The notes beneath the pieces were generated by a model. The model saw only the letters and a list, made by a program, of their open reading frames with translations. It did not search any database and had not been told where the DNA came from. This document shows positions 1 through 7,453 of a DNA stretch of 60,015 bases, in pieces (the first letter of the stretch is position 1; each line of letters begins with the position of its first letter). The position numbers were made by a program, and so were the translations under genes. The stretch spans positions 1 to 60,015 of IMG/VR virus record IMGVR_UViG_3300044621_001273. The stretch is one strand, 5' to 3'. The stretch is from a virus.

Positions 1-147
1 CAATGTGAACGTGCTCTGCAACGCCTTCTGGCAGCGTTGTAGGCTCTACAGACAACGGGAAGCTGTTGTTAGCCAGCAGCACCTCGGTGATTTGTCCGTA
101 TGCTGCCAGAGTCTTTACCTTCGTAATCTTCAGGAAGACACGGCTCT
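1..147. repeat. Terminal overlap, left copy
   Basis: These 147 bases recur at 59869-60015 with only two mismatches (C32 versus T59900, C131 versus G59999). Both lie inside the portal gene at third codon positions and leave the protein unchanged. The portal frame is continuous if the ends are joined with this overlap collapsed, so this is a closed circular assembly rather than a demonstrated physical end. Confidence 0.9.
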
Positions 148-376
148 TCTCTGCTTCAGTGAACTTGGTGTCAGGGCCATAGATGCCTCTGTAGTTGGTA
201 TAGGCACGCAACCAACGATCTTCATCAAAGCGACGAGCCGTCTTAGAACGCTGAAAGCGCTCTTCAATGTGACGGGCTAGCGTTGTAGGCTTGAATGTGT
301 CCTGAACAGCATCAGTGCTGTCAGGCAAGCCAATGGCTTTGTCGTCAGTGAAGGGTGTGTCGATGTTTTTTGCCAT
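1..376 (-). CDS. Portal protein, N-terminal part (gene continues at the other contig end)
   Basis: This is the first 125 codons of the portal, the ring at the capsid vertex through which DNA is packaged and ejected. The ATG at 376 gives a protein beginning MAKNIDTPF, followed by a basic segment with WLRAYTNYRG, typical of podoviral portals. Joined through the 147-bp overlap to 58130-60015 the frame is continuous and gives about 704 residues, near the size of P22-type portals. It lies 6 nt after terL in the same transcription unit. The break is an artefact of where the circle was opened, not a gene lesion. Confidence 0.85.
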   Translation of the reverse strand, partial: MAKNIDTPFTDDKAIGLPDSTDAVQDTFKPTTLARHIEERFQRSKTARRFDEDRWLRAYTNYRGIYGPDTKFTEAEKSRVFLKITKVKTLAAYGQITEVLLANNSFPLSVEPTTLPEGVAEHVHI

Positions 377-382
377 AGTGTC

Positions 383-2002
383 CTAGTATCCAAAAACTTT
401 CGATGCTGGAGCGAAGCCGCTCTGCCCCGATGTATTAGTGTCAAAGATGTTTTTACTCCTCGGTCTTGACATTACACCATATCTCAATGCGTCATATCCG
501 TGATCAAAGTTGATGTTGGTGTCAATGTCCTCTGGATTCTTCTTATCTAGAGGTATTGTTGGTAGTTCAGCAATAGTTTTAACACAGTTGCTGAAAAAGA
601 CAATACGCGGACGCTCTGTGAAGGAATCTATCTGAAGACGTCTATGTATTTCGTTCTTACCAGACACTCTACTACCAGCACTTCTGTCAGAAGGACGCCA
701 ACGACACCCCTTCATTATCATTCTTTCAGCAATGGAAGGGCCTGTGTCGCCTCTTTTATGCCATGTAGAGCTGTCTAGAACACCATAACGTATCTTTTCA
801 CCGTCTTCAGCGTTCAACACCATCTCTGCCAAGTCTTCTGCAAGCACTTTAGTGACATATAACTCTCTATATACCACTAATGACTCATCTGGAGCTACAG
901 CAAACCACAAAACAGCAGACCAGCTTCCATATCCGTAGTCACAGGCTCTAAATCTAGGCCAATCATGAGGAATGTCATAGGAATCAACAACATGAACGCT
1001 TCTCTTAAACTCAGGAAACGCGGCACCTTCAGCAACATCCCAATCACCATCAAGAAGTTGACGACGTTGTTGCTCCGGAAGCGACAACAACATGGTTTCG
1101 TAGTCGCCTGAGGCAGCAAGATAGGGGTTGTCAGAGAGCCTTGAAGGGATGAAACGCCGCTTAAACAACGGCAGACCTTCTTTGCTGTGTCCTTTGGGGT
1201 AACGCAACACTTCACCAGTGTCAATGTCTGTTGCCCAGAAGGCTTGACCAGGTGGTGCAGGGTCAATGAACATCTTCTTAACCCACCCATGACCAGCATT
1301 GCCTGGGTTAGTCGTTGCTCTCATGTAAACAGGCAGGTCAGACGCTGCTGTTCTGAGGCGAGAACGCATATAGTTCCACGCAAAAGGCGTAGACCATTGG
1401 CTGAGTTCGTCAAAACCAACCCAAACGAAGCTCAAACCCTGATATCTAAGAACGTCTTCGTCTCTGTCGAGGTATGACATCCAAAGACGCCCGCCGCTAG
1501 GCGACACCCATTGCATCTTTCTCTCACTCCAAACAATACCTGGAATGATTTTTGGGTAGAGTTCTTGACTTTTCCAGATGAGTTCTCTCAACTCTTCCGT
1601 TGTATGACGCAACAGAAGCCCTGAAAACTGTGGATGAGAGATGTAACGAAGAGGATCTGCCAAGATGGCATAGCTCTTCCCACCACCTGCGGCTCCCCCA
1701 AACAACACTTCCCTCTCAGCAGCAGCTAGGAAGGCTGTCTGAGGGCCTGGATTGGGTGTGAAGACAACATTTTGTTCCTTTACTTCCTCAGGAACATCAA
1801 GTGTGTAAGAGCTTAGCTCCTTTGTCTTTGATGGAGACGTAATAATCTGAGGCGAAGAAATTGGTTTTTTCTTCTTTGCCGAGCCTGTCTTCGTACCTCT
1901 CGATGGCTTCGAGCGCTTCTTTGTATCTGCGGGCAAGGGATCGATAGTAGTTATGACGTTTTCCCCGTTCCTGTTCTCTACGTATGCGTTGTCGTAAACC
2001 AT
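383..2002 (-). CDS. terL: Terminase large subunit (packaging ATPase and nuclease)
   Basis: This motor protein cuts concatemeric DNA and pumps it into the procapsid through the portal. The 539 residues carry a Walker A loop (FGGAAGGGKS, about residues 101-110), a Walker B segment (FVWVGFDE) and a C-terminal RuvC-like nuclease fold with acidic residues in RACDYGYG, YGVLDSS and the final NFDHGYDALRYG. The order terS, HTH gene, terL, portal on the minus strand is the usual packaging order. The only ATG is at 2002, giving a lysine-rich leader of about 90 residues before the ATPase domain. The first 68 codons overlap the upstream HTH gene in another frame. No in-frame GTG or TTG was seen closer to the conserved domain, so the long overlap may be real. 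Confidence 0.93.
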   Translation of the reverse strand: MVYDNAYVENRNGENVITTIDPLPADTKKRSKPSRGTKTGSAKKKKPISSPQIITSPSKTKELSSYTLDVPEEVKEQNVVFTPNPGPQTAFLAAAEREVLFGGAAGGGKSYAILADPLRYISHPQFSGLLLRHTTEELRELIWKSQELYPKIIPGIVWSERKMQWVSPSGGRLWMSYLDRDEDVLRYQGLSFVWVGFDELSQWSTPFAWNYMRSRLRTAASDLPVYMRATTNPGNAGHGWVKKMFIDPAPPGQAFWATDIDTGEVLRYPKGHSKEGLPLFKRRFIPSRLSDNPYLAASGDYETMLLSLPEQQRRQLLDGDWDVAEGAAFPEFKRSVHVVDSYDIPHDWPRFRACDYGYGSWSAVLWFAVAPDESLVVYRELYVTKVLAEDLAEMVLNAEDGEKIRYGVLDSSTWHKRGDTGPSIAERMIMKGCRWRPSDRSAGSRVSGKNEIHRRLQIDSFTERPRIVFFSNCVKTIAELPTIPLDKKNPEDIDTNINFDHGYDALRYGVMSRPRSKNIFDTNTSGQSGFAPASKVFGY

Positions 2003-2264
2003 CTTCGCTAATGCTTCTTCCTGTTTCTTTTGACAGCCATGCTGCTACTTGTTTGTACGAATATTGTTTTACGTATTTCTTTGCAAGCTCAAGAGCATCA
2101 AGTTCTTTAGGGATAGGTTGGAGTAGATTGTCATCAACATCATCCACTCTATAACCAAAAGGTATAACGCGAACATTAGCCAACTTTGGTATTGCAACAT
2201 ACCTACTCTTTTCTATCGGTTGAGGAAGAATCCAAGCGCCTAAGTCACGCTCATTTGATGTCAC
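1797..2264 (-). CDS. Helix-turn-helix protein between terS and terL
   Basis: This 155-aa product has no family I can name. The middle (about residues 64-95: VKQYSYKQVAAWLSKETG, then ISEDGLRQRIRRE) looks like a resolvase-type helix-turn-helix, followed by a long charged helix. It starts at GTG 2264, 9 nt after terS, and its last 206 nt overlap terL. Position and fold suggest a role in recognising the packaging site or regulating terminase. It could be a second small-terminase-like component, but the clear small terminase is the gene upstream. Confidence 0.7.
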   Translation of the reverse strand: MTSNERDLGAWILPQPIEKSRYVAIPKLANVRVIPFGYRVDDVDDNLLQPIPKELDALELAKKYVKQYSYKQVAAWLSKETGRSISEDGLRQRIRREQERGKRHNYYRSLARRYKEALEAIERYEDRLGKEEKTNFFASDYYVSIKDKGAKLLHT

Positions 2265-2273
2265 AGCAAATGC

Positions 2274-2639
2274 TTATCCATTATCCTTCGGAGGCAACAC
2301 CATCACACCAGAGGGCGCTGTCACCTCAACCTTCTCTGTCTTCACAACACCAGCCCTATCAAGCATGTCTTGAGCAGCTTTGAGCTTCTCTCTCATGCCT
2401 AGCTGTGTAGGATCATCAATGCCGCCAATGACAGCCATGGCCGCCTTCGGTGCGTGCATAGCGATGTACATTTGCGTTGCTTCAATGACTTCCTCTTTCA
2501 ATCCAGACATCAATGTCTTCGTAGGATAGTTCTCGCTGTAACCAGCCAAGATTTTAGCCTTTGCAGGGTTGCCGCCAGCTTCGGTGAACAACACCTCAAT
2601 AAACTTGCGTTGCTGTTCTGTTAGCTCTCTTTTGCTCAT
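2274..2639 (-). CDS. terS: Terminase small subunit
   Basis: This 121-aa protein is predicted to bind phage DNA at the packaging start and present it to the large terminase. The N-terminus (LTEQQRKFIEVLFTEAGG, then AKAKILAGYS) is the helix-turn-helix seen in many terminase small subunits, followed by a helical oligomerisation region. The C-terminus ends in a flexible PPKDNG tail. Its ATG overlaps the stop of the upstream small gene by 4 nt, so the two are probably translationally coupled. Confidence 0.85.
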   Translation of the reverse strand: MSKRELTEQQRKFIEVLFTEAGGNPAKAKILAGYSENYPTKTLMSGLKEEVIEATQMYIAMHAPKAAMAVIGGIDDPTQLGMREKLKAAQDMLDRAGVVKTEKVEVTAPSGVMVLPPKDNG

Positions 2640-2842
2640 ATGCTGTTTTTGTCCTCTTCACATTTGAAACCAACTTGAGTGTATACGCCTTTAGCAGCTA
2701 AATACTCATACAATTGTTTAGCATCAACAGCCGTTGCTTCCAAACATTGCTCCATTGTTGGATAGGTTTTGTTATCGGTTAGTTTCATCAACTCACACTT
2801 ATCTGTACCTAAAACACAAACAAGAAACAATGATGTAAACAT
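2636..2842 (-). CDS. Small cysteine-containing protein with an N-terminal hydrophobic segment
   Basis: This is a 68-aa protein starting MFTSLFLVCVLGTDKC. The hydrophobic start resembles a short signal or membrane anchor, and the mature part has spaced cysteines (DKCEL, EQCLEA, FKCEEDK) that could form disulfides in the periplasm. The ATG at 2842 is preferred over an upstream start at 2881 because it follows the previous stop (TAG 2844-2846) and an AAAGG ribosome site. Function unknown. It sits between minor virion genes and terS. Confidence 0.65.
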   Translation of the reverse strand: MFTSLFLVCVLGTDKCELMKLTDNKTYPTMEQCLEATAVDAKQLYEYLAAKGVYTQVGFKCEEDKNSI

Positions 2843-2843
2843 T

Positions 2844-3182
2844 CTACAACCTTTCTGCGAAGTATTCGCGTACTCTAACACTCACTGTTACTATGTCAGT
2901 GATGGAGGCAGACCCAGTGATCTTGTCGTTCTTGTCCAAGTACAACGAATTGGTTAGCTGCAAAAGGCTGTTTGGCTTCAACTCAACATCGTTAGCAATG
3001 GCATATGATGTTGTCGTTGTTGCCTGATACCAATTCAAATCAAATTTGACAACACTGTTGCTGGTGTTGACAATGACAATGCTTTCAACATCAGCTTTGA
3101 AGGCAGCAGGGACGGTGTAGACATCAGCACTGCTGCCTGTCAACACCTTGCCTACACTTCTATTCTTGTTTCCATTGGTCAT
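2844..3182 (-). CDS. Small beta-rich virion-like protein
   Basis: This 112-aa protein has alternating hydrophobic and polar residues (SIVIVNTSNSVVKFDLNW, then IVTVSVRVREYF) suggesting a beta-sandwich. It is probably a minor structural or head-tail component: its ATG overlaps the end of the 411-aa structural-type gene and the late packaging genes follow. I do not recognise a named family. Confidence 0.65.
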   Translation of the reverse strand: MTNGNKNRSVGKVLTGSSADVYTVPAAFKADVESIVIVNTSNSVVKFDLNWYQATTTTSYAIANDVELKPNSLLQLTNSLYLDKNDKITGSASITDIVTVSVRVREYFAERL

Positions 3183-4414
3183 GTCAAGTCCCAGAATGAG
3201 AATGTTGCTATTGCTGATTGATTGCCGCTAAGGGTGCGTGCAGCAATGGTGTAGATGTCGCTGACACCCGCCAACGTCCTACCTAGTTGCATATCAAAAT
3301 TGTAGGCTTCGTTGTTGCTAACAGCAGCAGACACCTGGTTAGACTCTTGTGTGTAGAGGCTGTCAACAACAGTGCCACCACTGATGGCTGTAGCAGACAC
3401 ATCAAATTCAACGTTGTCAGACGTCGTCTGAGTCCAACTTGCTCCTGTCAGCGTAGCGTTCTTCACAAGCTGTATTTCAAACGTTGTAGACGATGACGCA
3501 ATAGGCAACACTCTGTAGCCGTCTGGAATGACAACAGCATCGAGCCTGTTAGGATCAAGACGCAACGACACCAAAGGCACCAATGTTGTCCCTACCGAGT
3601 GTGTTGTTGTCATCCTGGCTGTCTGTAAAATTGTCTTACGCTCATATCCACCTTCACTGATGACGGTGGAGCAAATCTGCTTCATTGTCTTGCTGCCAGC
3701 TAAAGCGCCTGTGTTAGTGATTTCATATCGAATAGGCAACACAGCCGTTGTCATGTAGACAAGTGCAAGATTGTTAGCGTTGTTGAACGTGTGGCAAACA
3801 ATGAATACACCGTTGATAACAAAGCCAGTGCGTACGCTACCAACACCGAGCCACTCAAAATCTTGCCAGAATATCTGCGACTTTGTAACGTCAATGGTGA
3901 GCCCTGAAGGGCCTGTGCCATCGAGCTTGTCGCCGTTCCAACTTGCCTGTGCTACAGCGTTATTGACAACACTACCACTGGTGTAGGTGCGTCTAACAAT
4001 GTTCAATGTGGTGCCGCTGCGTTCAAAATAGACACCGTTCTGTGTGCTGAAATAGCCAACACGACAACGCATGTTAGCTTCTGCTGTAGGCATGACAAAG
4101 GTGTTCATCACCAGCAAAGACTTACCAGGCTGATATGAAAACACCCTCTTTGTTTCTCTAACTACTTCATCTCCACTGGCACTGGTGACATTAAGGAGAA
4201 CAGTAGATTCATTAGCAGAATAAGTGACAGTAGCGCTACCAGATACAGACTCATCAAAGTCATCACTCTTTGCATATCTGTTTTGGCTGTCAAAAAGCGT
4301 GAACGGAGCACTAACCCGAGCGCGACCAAAAGCATCAGCGCTAGTACCGCCGATACGAACAATGTTTCCATAGTCGTCTAAGCGTACTAGCGCTGGGAAG
4401 CTGGTAATGCTCAT
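3179..4414 (-). CDS. Putative virion structural protein of 411 residues
   Basis: The N-terminus contains AFGRARVSAPFTLFDSQNRY, a sequence type I know from predicted structural proteins of many environmental tailed phages, followed by beta-rich sequence and no catalytic motif. It probably builds part of the capsid surface, neck or an appendage. The gene abuts its neighbours (stop overlaps the next start, start touches the DUF6496 gene), consistent with a coupled late operon. Biochemical role unknown. Confidence 0.7.
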   Translation of the reverse strand: MSITSFPALVRLDDYGNIVRIGGTSADAFGRARVSAPFTLFDSQNRYAKSDDFDESVSGSATVTYSANESTVLLNVTSASGDEVVRETKRVFSYQPGKSLLVMNTFVMPTAEANMRCRVGYFSTQNGVYFERSGTTLNIVRRTYTSGSVVNNAVAQASWNGDKLDGTGPSGLTIDVTKSQIFWQDFEWLGVGSVRTGFVINGVFIVCHTFNNANNLALVYMTTAVLPIRYEITNTGALAGSKTMKQICSTVISEGGYERKTILQTARMTTTHSVGTTLVPLVSLRLDPNRLDAVVIPDGYRVLPIASSSTTFEIQLVKNATLTGASWTQTTSDNVEFDVSATAISGGTVVDSLYTQESNQVSAAVSNNEAYNFDMQLGRTLAGVSDIYTIAARTLSGNQSAIATFSFWDLT

Positions 4415-4923
4415 TACTTCTTGATGCGACGAGCTTCAGACAACCCAATGGCAACGGCTTGCTTGGGATTCTTCACAGCCTTGCCTGTACCGCCGCTACG
4501 AAGCGTCCCTGCTTTGTATTCACCCATCACCTTAGACATCTTCTTCTGAACAGCACCACCCTTAGCCATCTCAGGGCTAGGCATGATTTCGTCATAGCGC
4601 TCACCCATCTTACGCAACATCTCTTCTTCCTTCATCTTACGGCGAAACTCAGCAGCCGCCTTAGGACTAACTTCGCCTTCAGGGTTTTTCTTTTTAGCAG
4701 GCGATTTTTTTTCCGCTGTCTTTTTTGGGCGGTCATATTCTTTAGCACCAATAGTGAATGTCTTGTCACCGCGTGTGCCCTGACCACCCTTAGTCACTGT
4801 GCTTTCAAAAGTAGGAGTGTCTTGGACATATCTGTTAGCACCTTCCATAGGCTTTTTACTAGCACCACTGGAATATTTACCAACAGGCTTACCTTCTTTA
4901 TCAAGACGTCTATAGTTAGCCAT
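4414..4923 (-). CDS. Basic DUF6496-type protein with an AKGG motif
   Basis: This is a 169-aa, lysine-rich, low-complexity protein. Its last ~40 residues (KVMGEYKAGTLRSGG, then KAVKNPKQAVAIGLSEA) match the DUF6496 type found in phages. MAKGG occurs just before that domain, a motif shared with several other late proteins here. Start ATG 4923 overlaps the upstream stop by one base (TGATG). The high charge suggests a DNA-associated or internal virion protein, but function is unknown. Confidence 0.75.
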   Translation of the reverse strand: MANYRRLDKEGKPVGKYSSGASKKPMEGANRYVQDTPTFESTVTKGGQGTRGDKTFTIGAKEYDRPKKTAEKKSPAKKKNPEGEVSPKAAAEFRRKMKEEEMLRKMGERYDEIMPSPEMAKGGAVQKKMSKVMGEYKAGTLRSGGTGKAVKNPKQAVAIGLSEARRIKK

Positions 4924-5093
4924 CACTTCTTTCCCTTCTTAGGCACACCAACAGCCACCATAATGGCTAAGGCTTGCTTACCGCCTCGTTGAGGCTTTTT
5001 AGCCTTGCTAGACGTCATCATGCACTTCCCTGCTTTCTTGCAAGCAGCAGGGCTGGGACAATCTTCACAAGGCATAAACTTCTTTGCAGGCAT
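4923..5093 (-). CDS. 56-aa protein with four cysteines, possible zinc knuckle
   Basis: The short protein starts MPAKKFMPCEDCPSPAACKK and has cysteines at residues 9, 12, 18 and 24 (CX2CX5CX5C), a spacing that could bind zinc, then a lysine-rich tail ending PKKGKK. It fits between two genes with one-base overlaps at each end, good evidence that it is translated. Function unknown. The basic, metal-site character suggests nucleic-acid binding. Confidence 0.6.
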   Translation of the reverse strand: MPAKKFMPCEDCPSPAACKKAGKCMMTSSKAKKPQRGGKQALAIMVAVGVPKKGKK

Positions 5094-5773
5094 TATTTCT
5101 TCCTTTTGGCAGCGTAGCCGCCCTTAGCAAATTCAATGTCTTCTTCGTCTCTGGTGCGAGAGCGAGGAGAAGGCTTCTTCTTAGAAGCCCTCATCATACT
5201 CTCTTTCTTGGCTTCTTCCATAGCACGGGAACGTCCTGCTCTGGTTTCTGCCATCTTCTTGCGAGCAGCAGCACCTCTGACAGCAGCTTCAGCAGCTTCA
5301 CGTTCTTGAGCAGCAGTGAATTTACGTCCTGTTTCCTTAGACACCTCAGCCGCTCTCGGCTTAGAGAAAGCAGCAGCAGCGTCGTCTAAGCGGGTAGTGA
5401 CGGGTCTACCTACTCTAGGCTCTGTACGCGCTGCTGTTGCAGCAGCTTTGCCGCCCCTAACAGCACTCATCACAGGACCAGCAGCTAACATAGAAGCAGC
5501 CCCTAAAGCGCCTAATGTACGCTCCTTAGCCTTTTCTCTTTCAGCTTCATTGCTAGGAACAGACATGCCACGCTCTGAACGAGACTTCATACGCTGAAGC
5601 ATTGCATCAGAATCTGTGTCTTCCTTTGCTGTACGACGAGGGCCAGCAGAGGCTTTAGGAGCCCTTGTAGCAGCCTCTTCCTTCAACTCAGTGGTGTATT
5701 TATTACCTTGCCATGTAAACGTCTTCTTGCCAGCGTTTCTGGCTTCTCTAAACGCTTCCTTGAACGTAGCCAT
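5093..5773 (-). CDS. Basic alanine- and lysine-rich protein ending in an AKGG motif
   Basis: The 226-aa protein begins MATFKEAFREARNAGKKTFTW, an N-terminal pattern common to small late proteins of environmental phages. The rest is low-complexity Ala/Lys/Arg/Glu sequence, probably helical or disordered, and it ends FAKGGYAAKRKK. A ribosome site (AAGGAAG) precedes the ATG. It may be an internal or DNA-associated virion protein; no enzymatic motif is visible. Confidence 0.7.
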   Translation of the reverse strand: MATFKEAFREARNAGKKTFTWQGNKYTTELKEEAATRAPKASAGPRRTAKEDTDSDAMLQRMKSRSERGMSVPSNEAEREKAKERTLGALGAASMLAAGPVMSAVRGGKAAATAARTEPRVGRPVTTRLDDAAAAFSKPRAAEVSKETGRKFTAAQEREAAEAAVRGAAARKKMAETRAGRSRAMEEAKKESMMRASKKKPSPRSRTRDEEDIEFAKGGYAAKRKK

Positions 5774-5798
5774 TTCACTTCTTCCTTTGTTGTTGAGG

Positions 5799-5838
5799 AC
5801 GCGGACCTTAGGTCCGCTGATGTAACACCTTTGGTGTT
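5799..5838 (-). terminator. Two adjacent small hairpins between genes
   Basis: The gap between the 53-aa and 226-aa genes holds two perfect inverted repeats: GCGGACC TTA GGTCCGC (about 5810-5826 on the plus strand as written) and AACACC TTT GGTGTT next to the upstream stop codon. Neither has a clear U-run, so they may act as processing or mRNA-stability structures rather than intrinsic terminators. Confidence 0.5.
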
Positions 5839-5999
5839 TATTTCTTAGCCTTTTGCTGAGGCTTCATTGAAGCACCGCAATTCGCCACCCGAGGGGCGGC
5901 GGGTGTAACACCACCCTTAGCCATCATAGCCATAGGCTTCTTAGGCTGCATAGGCGTTGCCATACCGCCGTATGCCATCTTCTTTGTACCACACTTCAT
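5838..5999 (-). CDS. 53-aa Met/Lys/Gly-rich small protein with repeated AxGG motifs
   Basis: The product starts MKCGTKKMAYGGMATPMQPK and contains MAYGG and MAKGG. A good AGGAG ribosome site lies 6 nt before the ATG at 5999, arguing for a real gene despite its size. A longer reading frame upstream in the same phase overlaps the DUF5872 gene and is not supported. Function unknown; shares the AxGG motif with other virion-region proteins. Confidence 0.6.
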   Translation of the reverse strand: MKCGTKKMAYGGMATPMQPKKPMAMMAKGGVTPAAPRVANCGASMKPQQKAKK

Positions 6000-6000
6000 A

Positions 6001-6384
6001 TCAACTCCTATATTTAGCCGTCTTCTCAGCCACCTTCTTAGGCTGAGCAACAAATTGTTTTCCCTGCTTAGCTCCCGCAGCTTTAGCCTTATTAGTTGCT
6101 GCCTTCTCTGAAGCAGACAACGAAGACCAGGCAGCCTTAGGCAGATAACGACGCTTCCCTTCAGAAGGCTTCCCAGAAGATGTTGTCCATTCTTCCTTCG
6201 TCCATTTCGACATAGCCTTTTGAGCCTCTGTCTTTGGTCCTGTGTAGCTGCCACCTTTGTCTTTGTAGAGCTTGCCTGCTAGCTGTGCCTTCCTGGCTGA
6301 CCACTCACCAGCATCTCCACCTTTGCTACTGGCTTTAACATCAGCAACAACCTGCTTCCAGAGCTTTTCGTTAGTGCGTGCCAT
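6001..6384 (-). CDS. DUF5872-type phage protein
   Basis: The 127-aa protein reads MARTNEKLWKQVVADVKAS, then WSARKAQLAGKLYKDKGG and TKWxxExW-type sequence, which I recognise as the DUF5872 type found in phages. The start at 6384 overlaps the previous stop by one base (TAATG), and is preferred over a GTG two codons upstream. It is basic and small, in a run of similar proteins at the start of the minus-strand unit. No function is known. Confidence 0.75.
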   Translation of the reverse strand: MARTNEKLWKQVVADVKASSKGGDAGEWSARKAQLAGKLYKDKGGSYTGPKTEAQKAMSKWTKEEWTTSSGKPSEGKRRYLPKAAWSSLSASEKAATNKAKAAGAKQGKQFVAQPKKVAEKTAKYRS

Positions 6385-6662
6385 TACCACTTCACCTTAT
6401 CAGCCCAATAAGCAGCAGACAGCTTTCCTTTGGCTATGTTGCTGGCGTGTCTGGCTTTGAAGCTATCTCGACGCTTTCTATAGGCATCAGACTCGCCCTG
6501 CTTAGCTGGGCTACCAGAAACACCCTGCTGTCCAAACCTAATGGTCTTCACTGTGTCACCCTCTTTAGCAACAACAACGTGACTCTTCTTAGGATGGTCT
6601 GGGGTACGCTTAGGCTTGTTATAGCCGCTAACACCAGCCCTGACAAGCCTGCTGTCTTTCAT
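6384..6662 (-). CDS. Conserved small phage protein (KDSRLVRAGVSGYNKPKRTP type)
   Basis: This is a 92-aa basic protein. The opening KDSRLVRAGVSGYNKPKRTP, the middle KTIRFGQQGVSGS and the ending SAAYWADKVKW form a very conserved pattern that I recognise from cyanophages and other environmental tailed phages, where it is usually left as hypothetical. It is 4 nt overlapped with the HNH-like gene upstream. Likely a virion- or DNA-associated protein; role unknown. Confidence 0.8.
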   Translation of the reverse strand: MKDSRLVRAGVSGYNKPKRTPDHPKKSHVVVAKEGDTVKTIRFGQQGVSGSPAKQGESDAYRKRRDSFKARHASNIAKGKLSAAYWADKVKW

Positions 6663-6919
6663 TTCATTCCACCATTCTTATCTCTCTTAAAACTCCTGTT
6701 CTTAGCCTTATCCTGAACAGACAAGTTCTTAATTTTATTACTACCGCCCTTAGACAACGCCACCTTGTGAGCAACATCCTTACCAGCAACATCAACACCA
6801 GCAGTCTTTAGCTTAGCTCTGGCAGCGTTACGTTGGGCTCTGTCAGCAACAACAGAAGGCTTGCCGTCATAACGCTGTTGCTTGGCATAGTCTCTCTTAC
6901 CATTCGTCATGTACGGCAT
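6659..6919 (-). CDS. Short HNH-like protein
   Basis: The 86-aa protein contains VAHKVALSKGGSNKIKNLSV and a downstream NRSF, which follows the H..PLSKGGSN..NL.....NRS pattern of very short HNH-type phage proteins. The first catalytic Asp-His appears here as Ala-His, so nuclease activity is uncertain. It begins one base after the previous stop (TGATATG). Such genes usually sit near terminase modules, as here. Confidence 0.65.
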   Translation of the reverse strand: MPYMTNGKRDYAKQQRYDGKPSVVADRAQRNAARAKLKTAGVDVAGKDVAHKVALSKGGSNKIKNLSVQDKAKNRSFKRDKNGGMK

Positions 6920-6920
6920 A

Positions 6921-7169
6921 TCAACACATCCCTTCTTGCTTCATTGCCTTCTGCACCACCCATAAAGGCAACACAACACCTTCTCTCTTCTCTATCAGAG
7001 CCCTGATGTAATAAACATCGGAATGAAAACCAACACTACCAACTCTTTCTTCCTTCTTAAACAACTCATCCATCACAACACTAAAAACAGAATAAGGTAA
7101 TTGATGAACTCTGTTTCCAAGCTCTGTTCTTGTTTTATATCTGCTCTTAAGAAATGTTGATGGTGTCAT
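6921..7169 (-). CDS. 82-aa protein, first gene of the minus-strand unit
   Basis: I do not recognise this protein. It is basic at the N-terminus (FLKSRYKTRTELGNRV) and mixed alpha/beta in pattern. It is the first gene leftward from the divergent control region; its start lies just beyond a 14-bp palindrome (7183-7196) that could be an operator for this operon. Confidence 0.55.
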   Translation of the reverse strand: MTPSTFLKSRYKTRTELGNRVHQLPYSVFSVVMDELFKKEERVGSVGFHSDVYYIRALIEKREGVVLPLWVVQKAMKQEGMC

Positions 7170-7182
7170 TGTTTTTGTTGAA

Positions 7183-7453
7183 GGCTCTTAAGAGCCCTGA
7201 AGGGACAACACAGCTTCGCTGTTCATTGGCTCTATATAGACTATATAGATGTTGTTATCTCTGTTAGCGCTAATGTTGTTCTTAAGAAATAACAATGAAT
7301 ATTTTGTTAGCGTTAATGTTGTTTCTTAAGAAAAACAACAAATATTTATTGTTTTTCTATTAGCGCTGATGTTGTTTCTATATAGTGCTGTAAGGAGAAG
7401 ACATCAATGAAATAAATATTAGGGATCTGATGTTATGCTTACTATCTATATAG
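7183..7453. repeat. Iteron-like palindromes (TTAGCGCTAA, CTTAAG, CTATATAG)
   Basis: Three copies of a composite unit start near 7263, 7306 and 7359: TTAGCGCTAA (itself a palindrome, with single changes in copies 2 and 3), then TGTTGTT, then in copies 1 and 2 CTTAAG flanked by A/T. A perfect 14-bp palindrome GGCTCTTAAGAGCC lies at 7183-7196. CTATATAG, also palindromic, occurs four times (7232, 7241, 7378, 7446). Spacings of the CTTAAG cores are close to multiples of 41-47 bp. These look like binding sites for a dimeric initiator or repressor. Confidence 0.55.

Noticed and set aside
5838-6254. 138-aa frame overlapping the DUF5872 gene
   Set aside because: Its first two thirds are a shadow of the DUF5872 gene; only the last 53 codons, with their own AGGAG and ATG at 5999, are supported.
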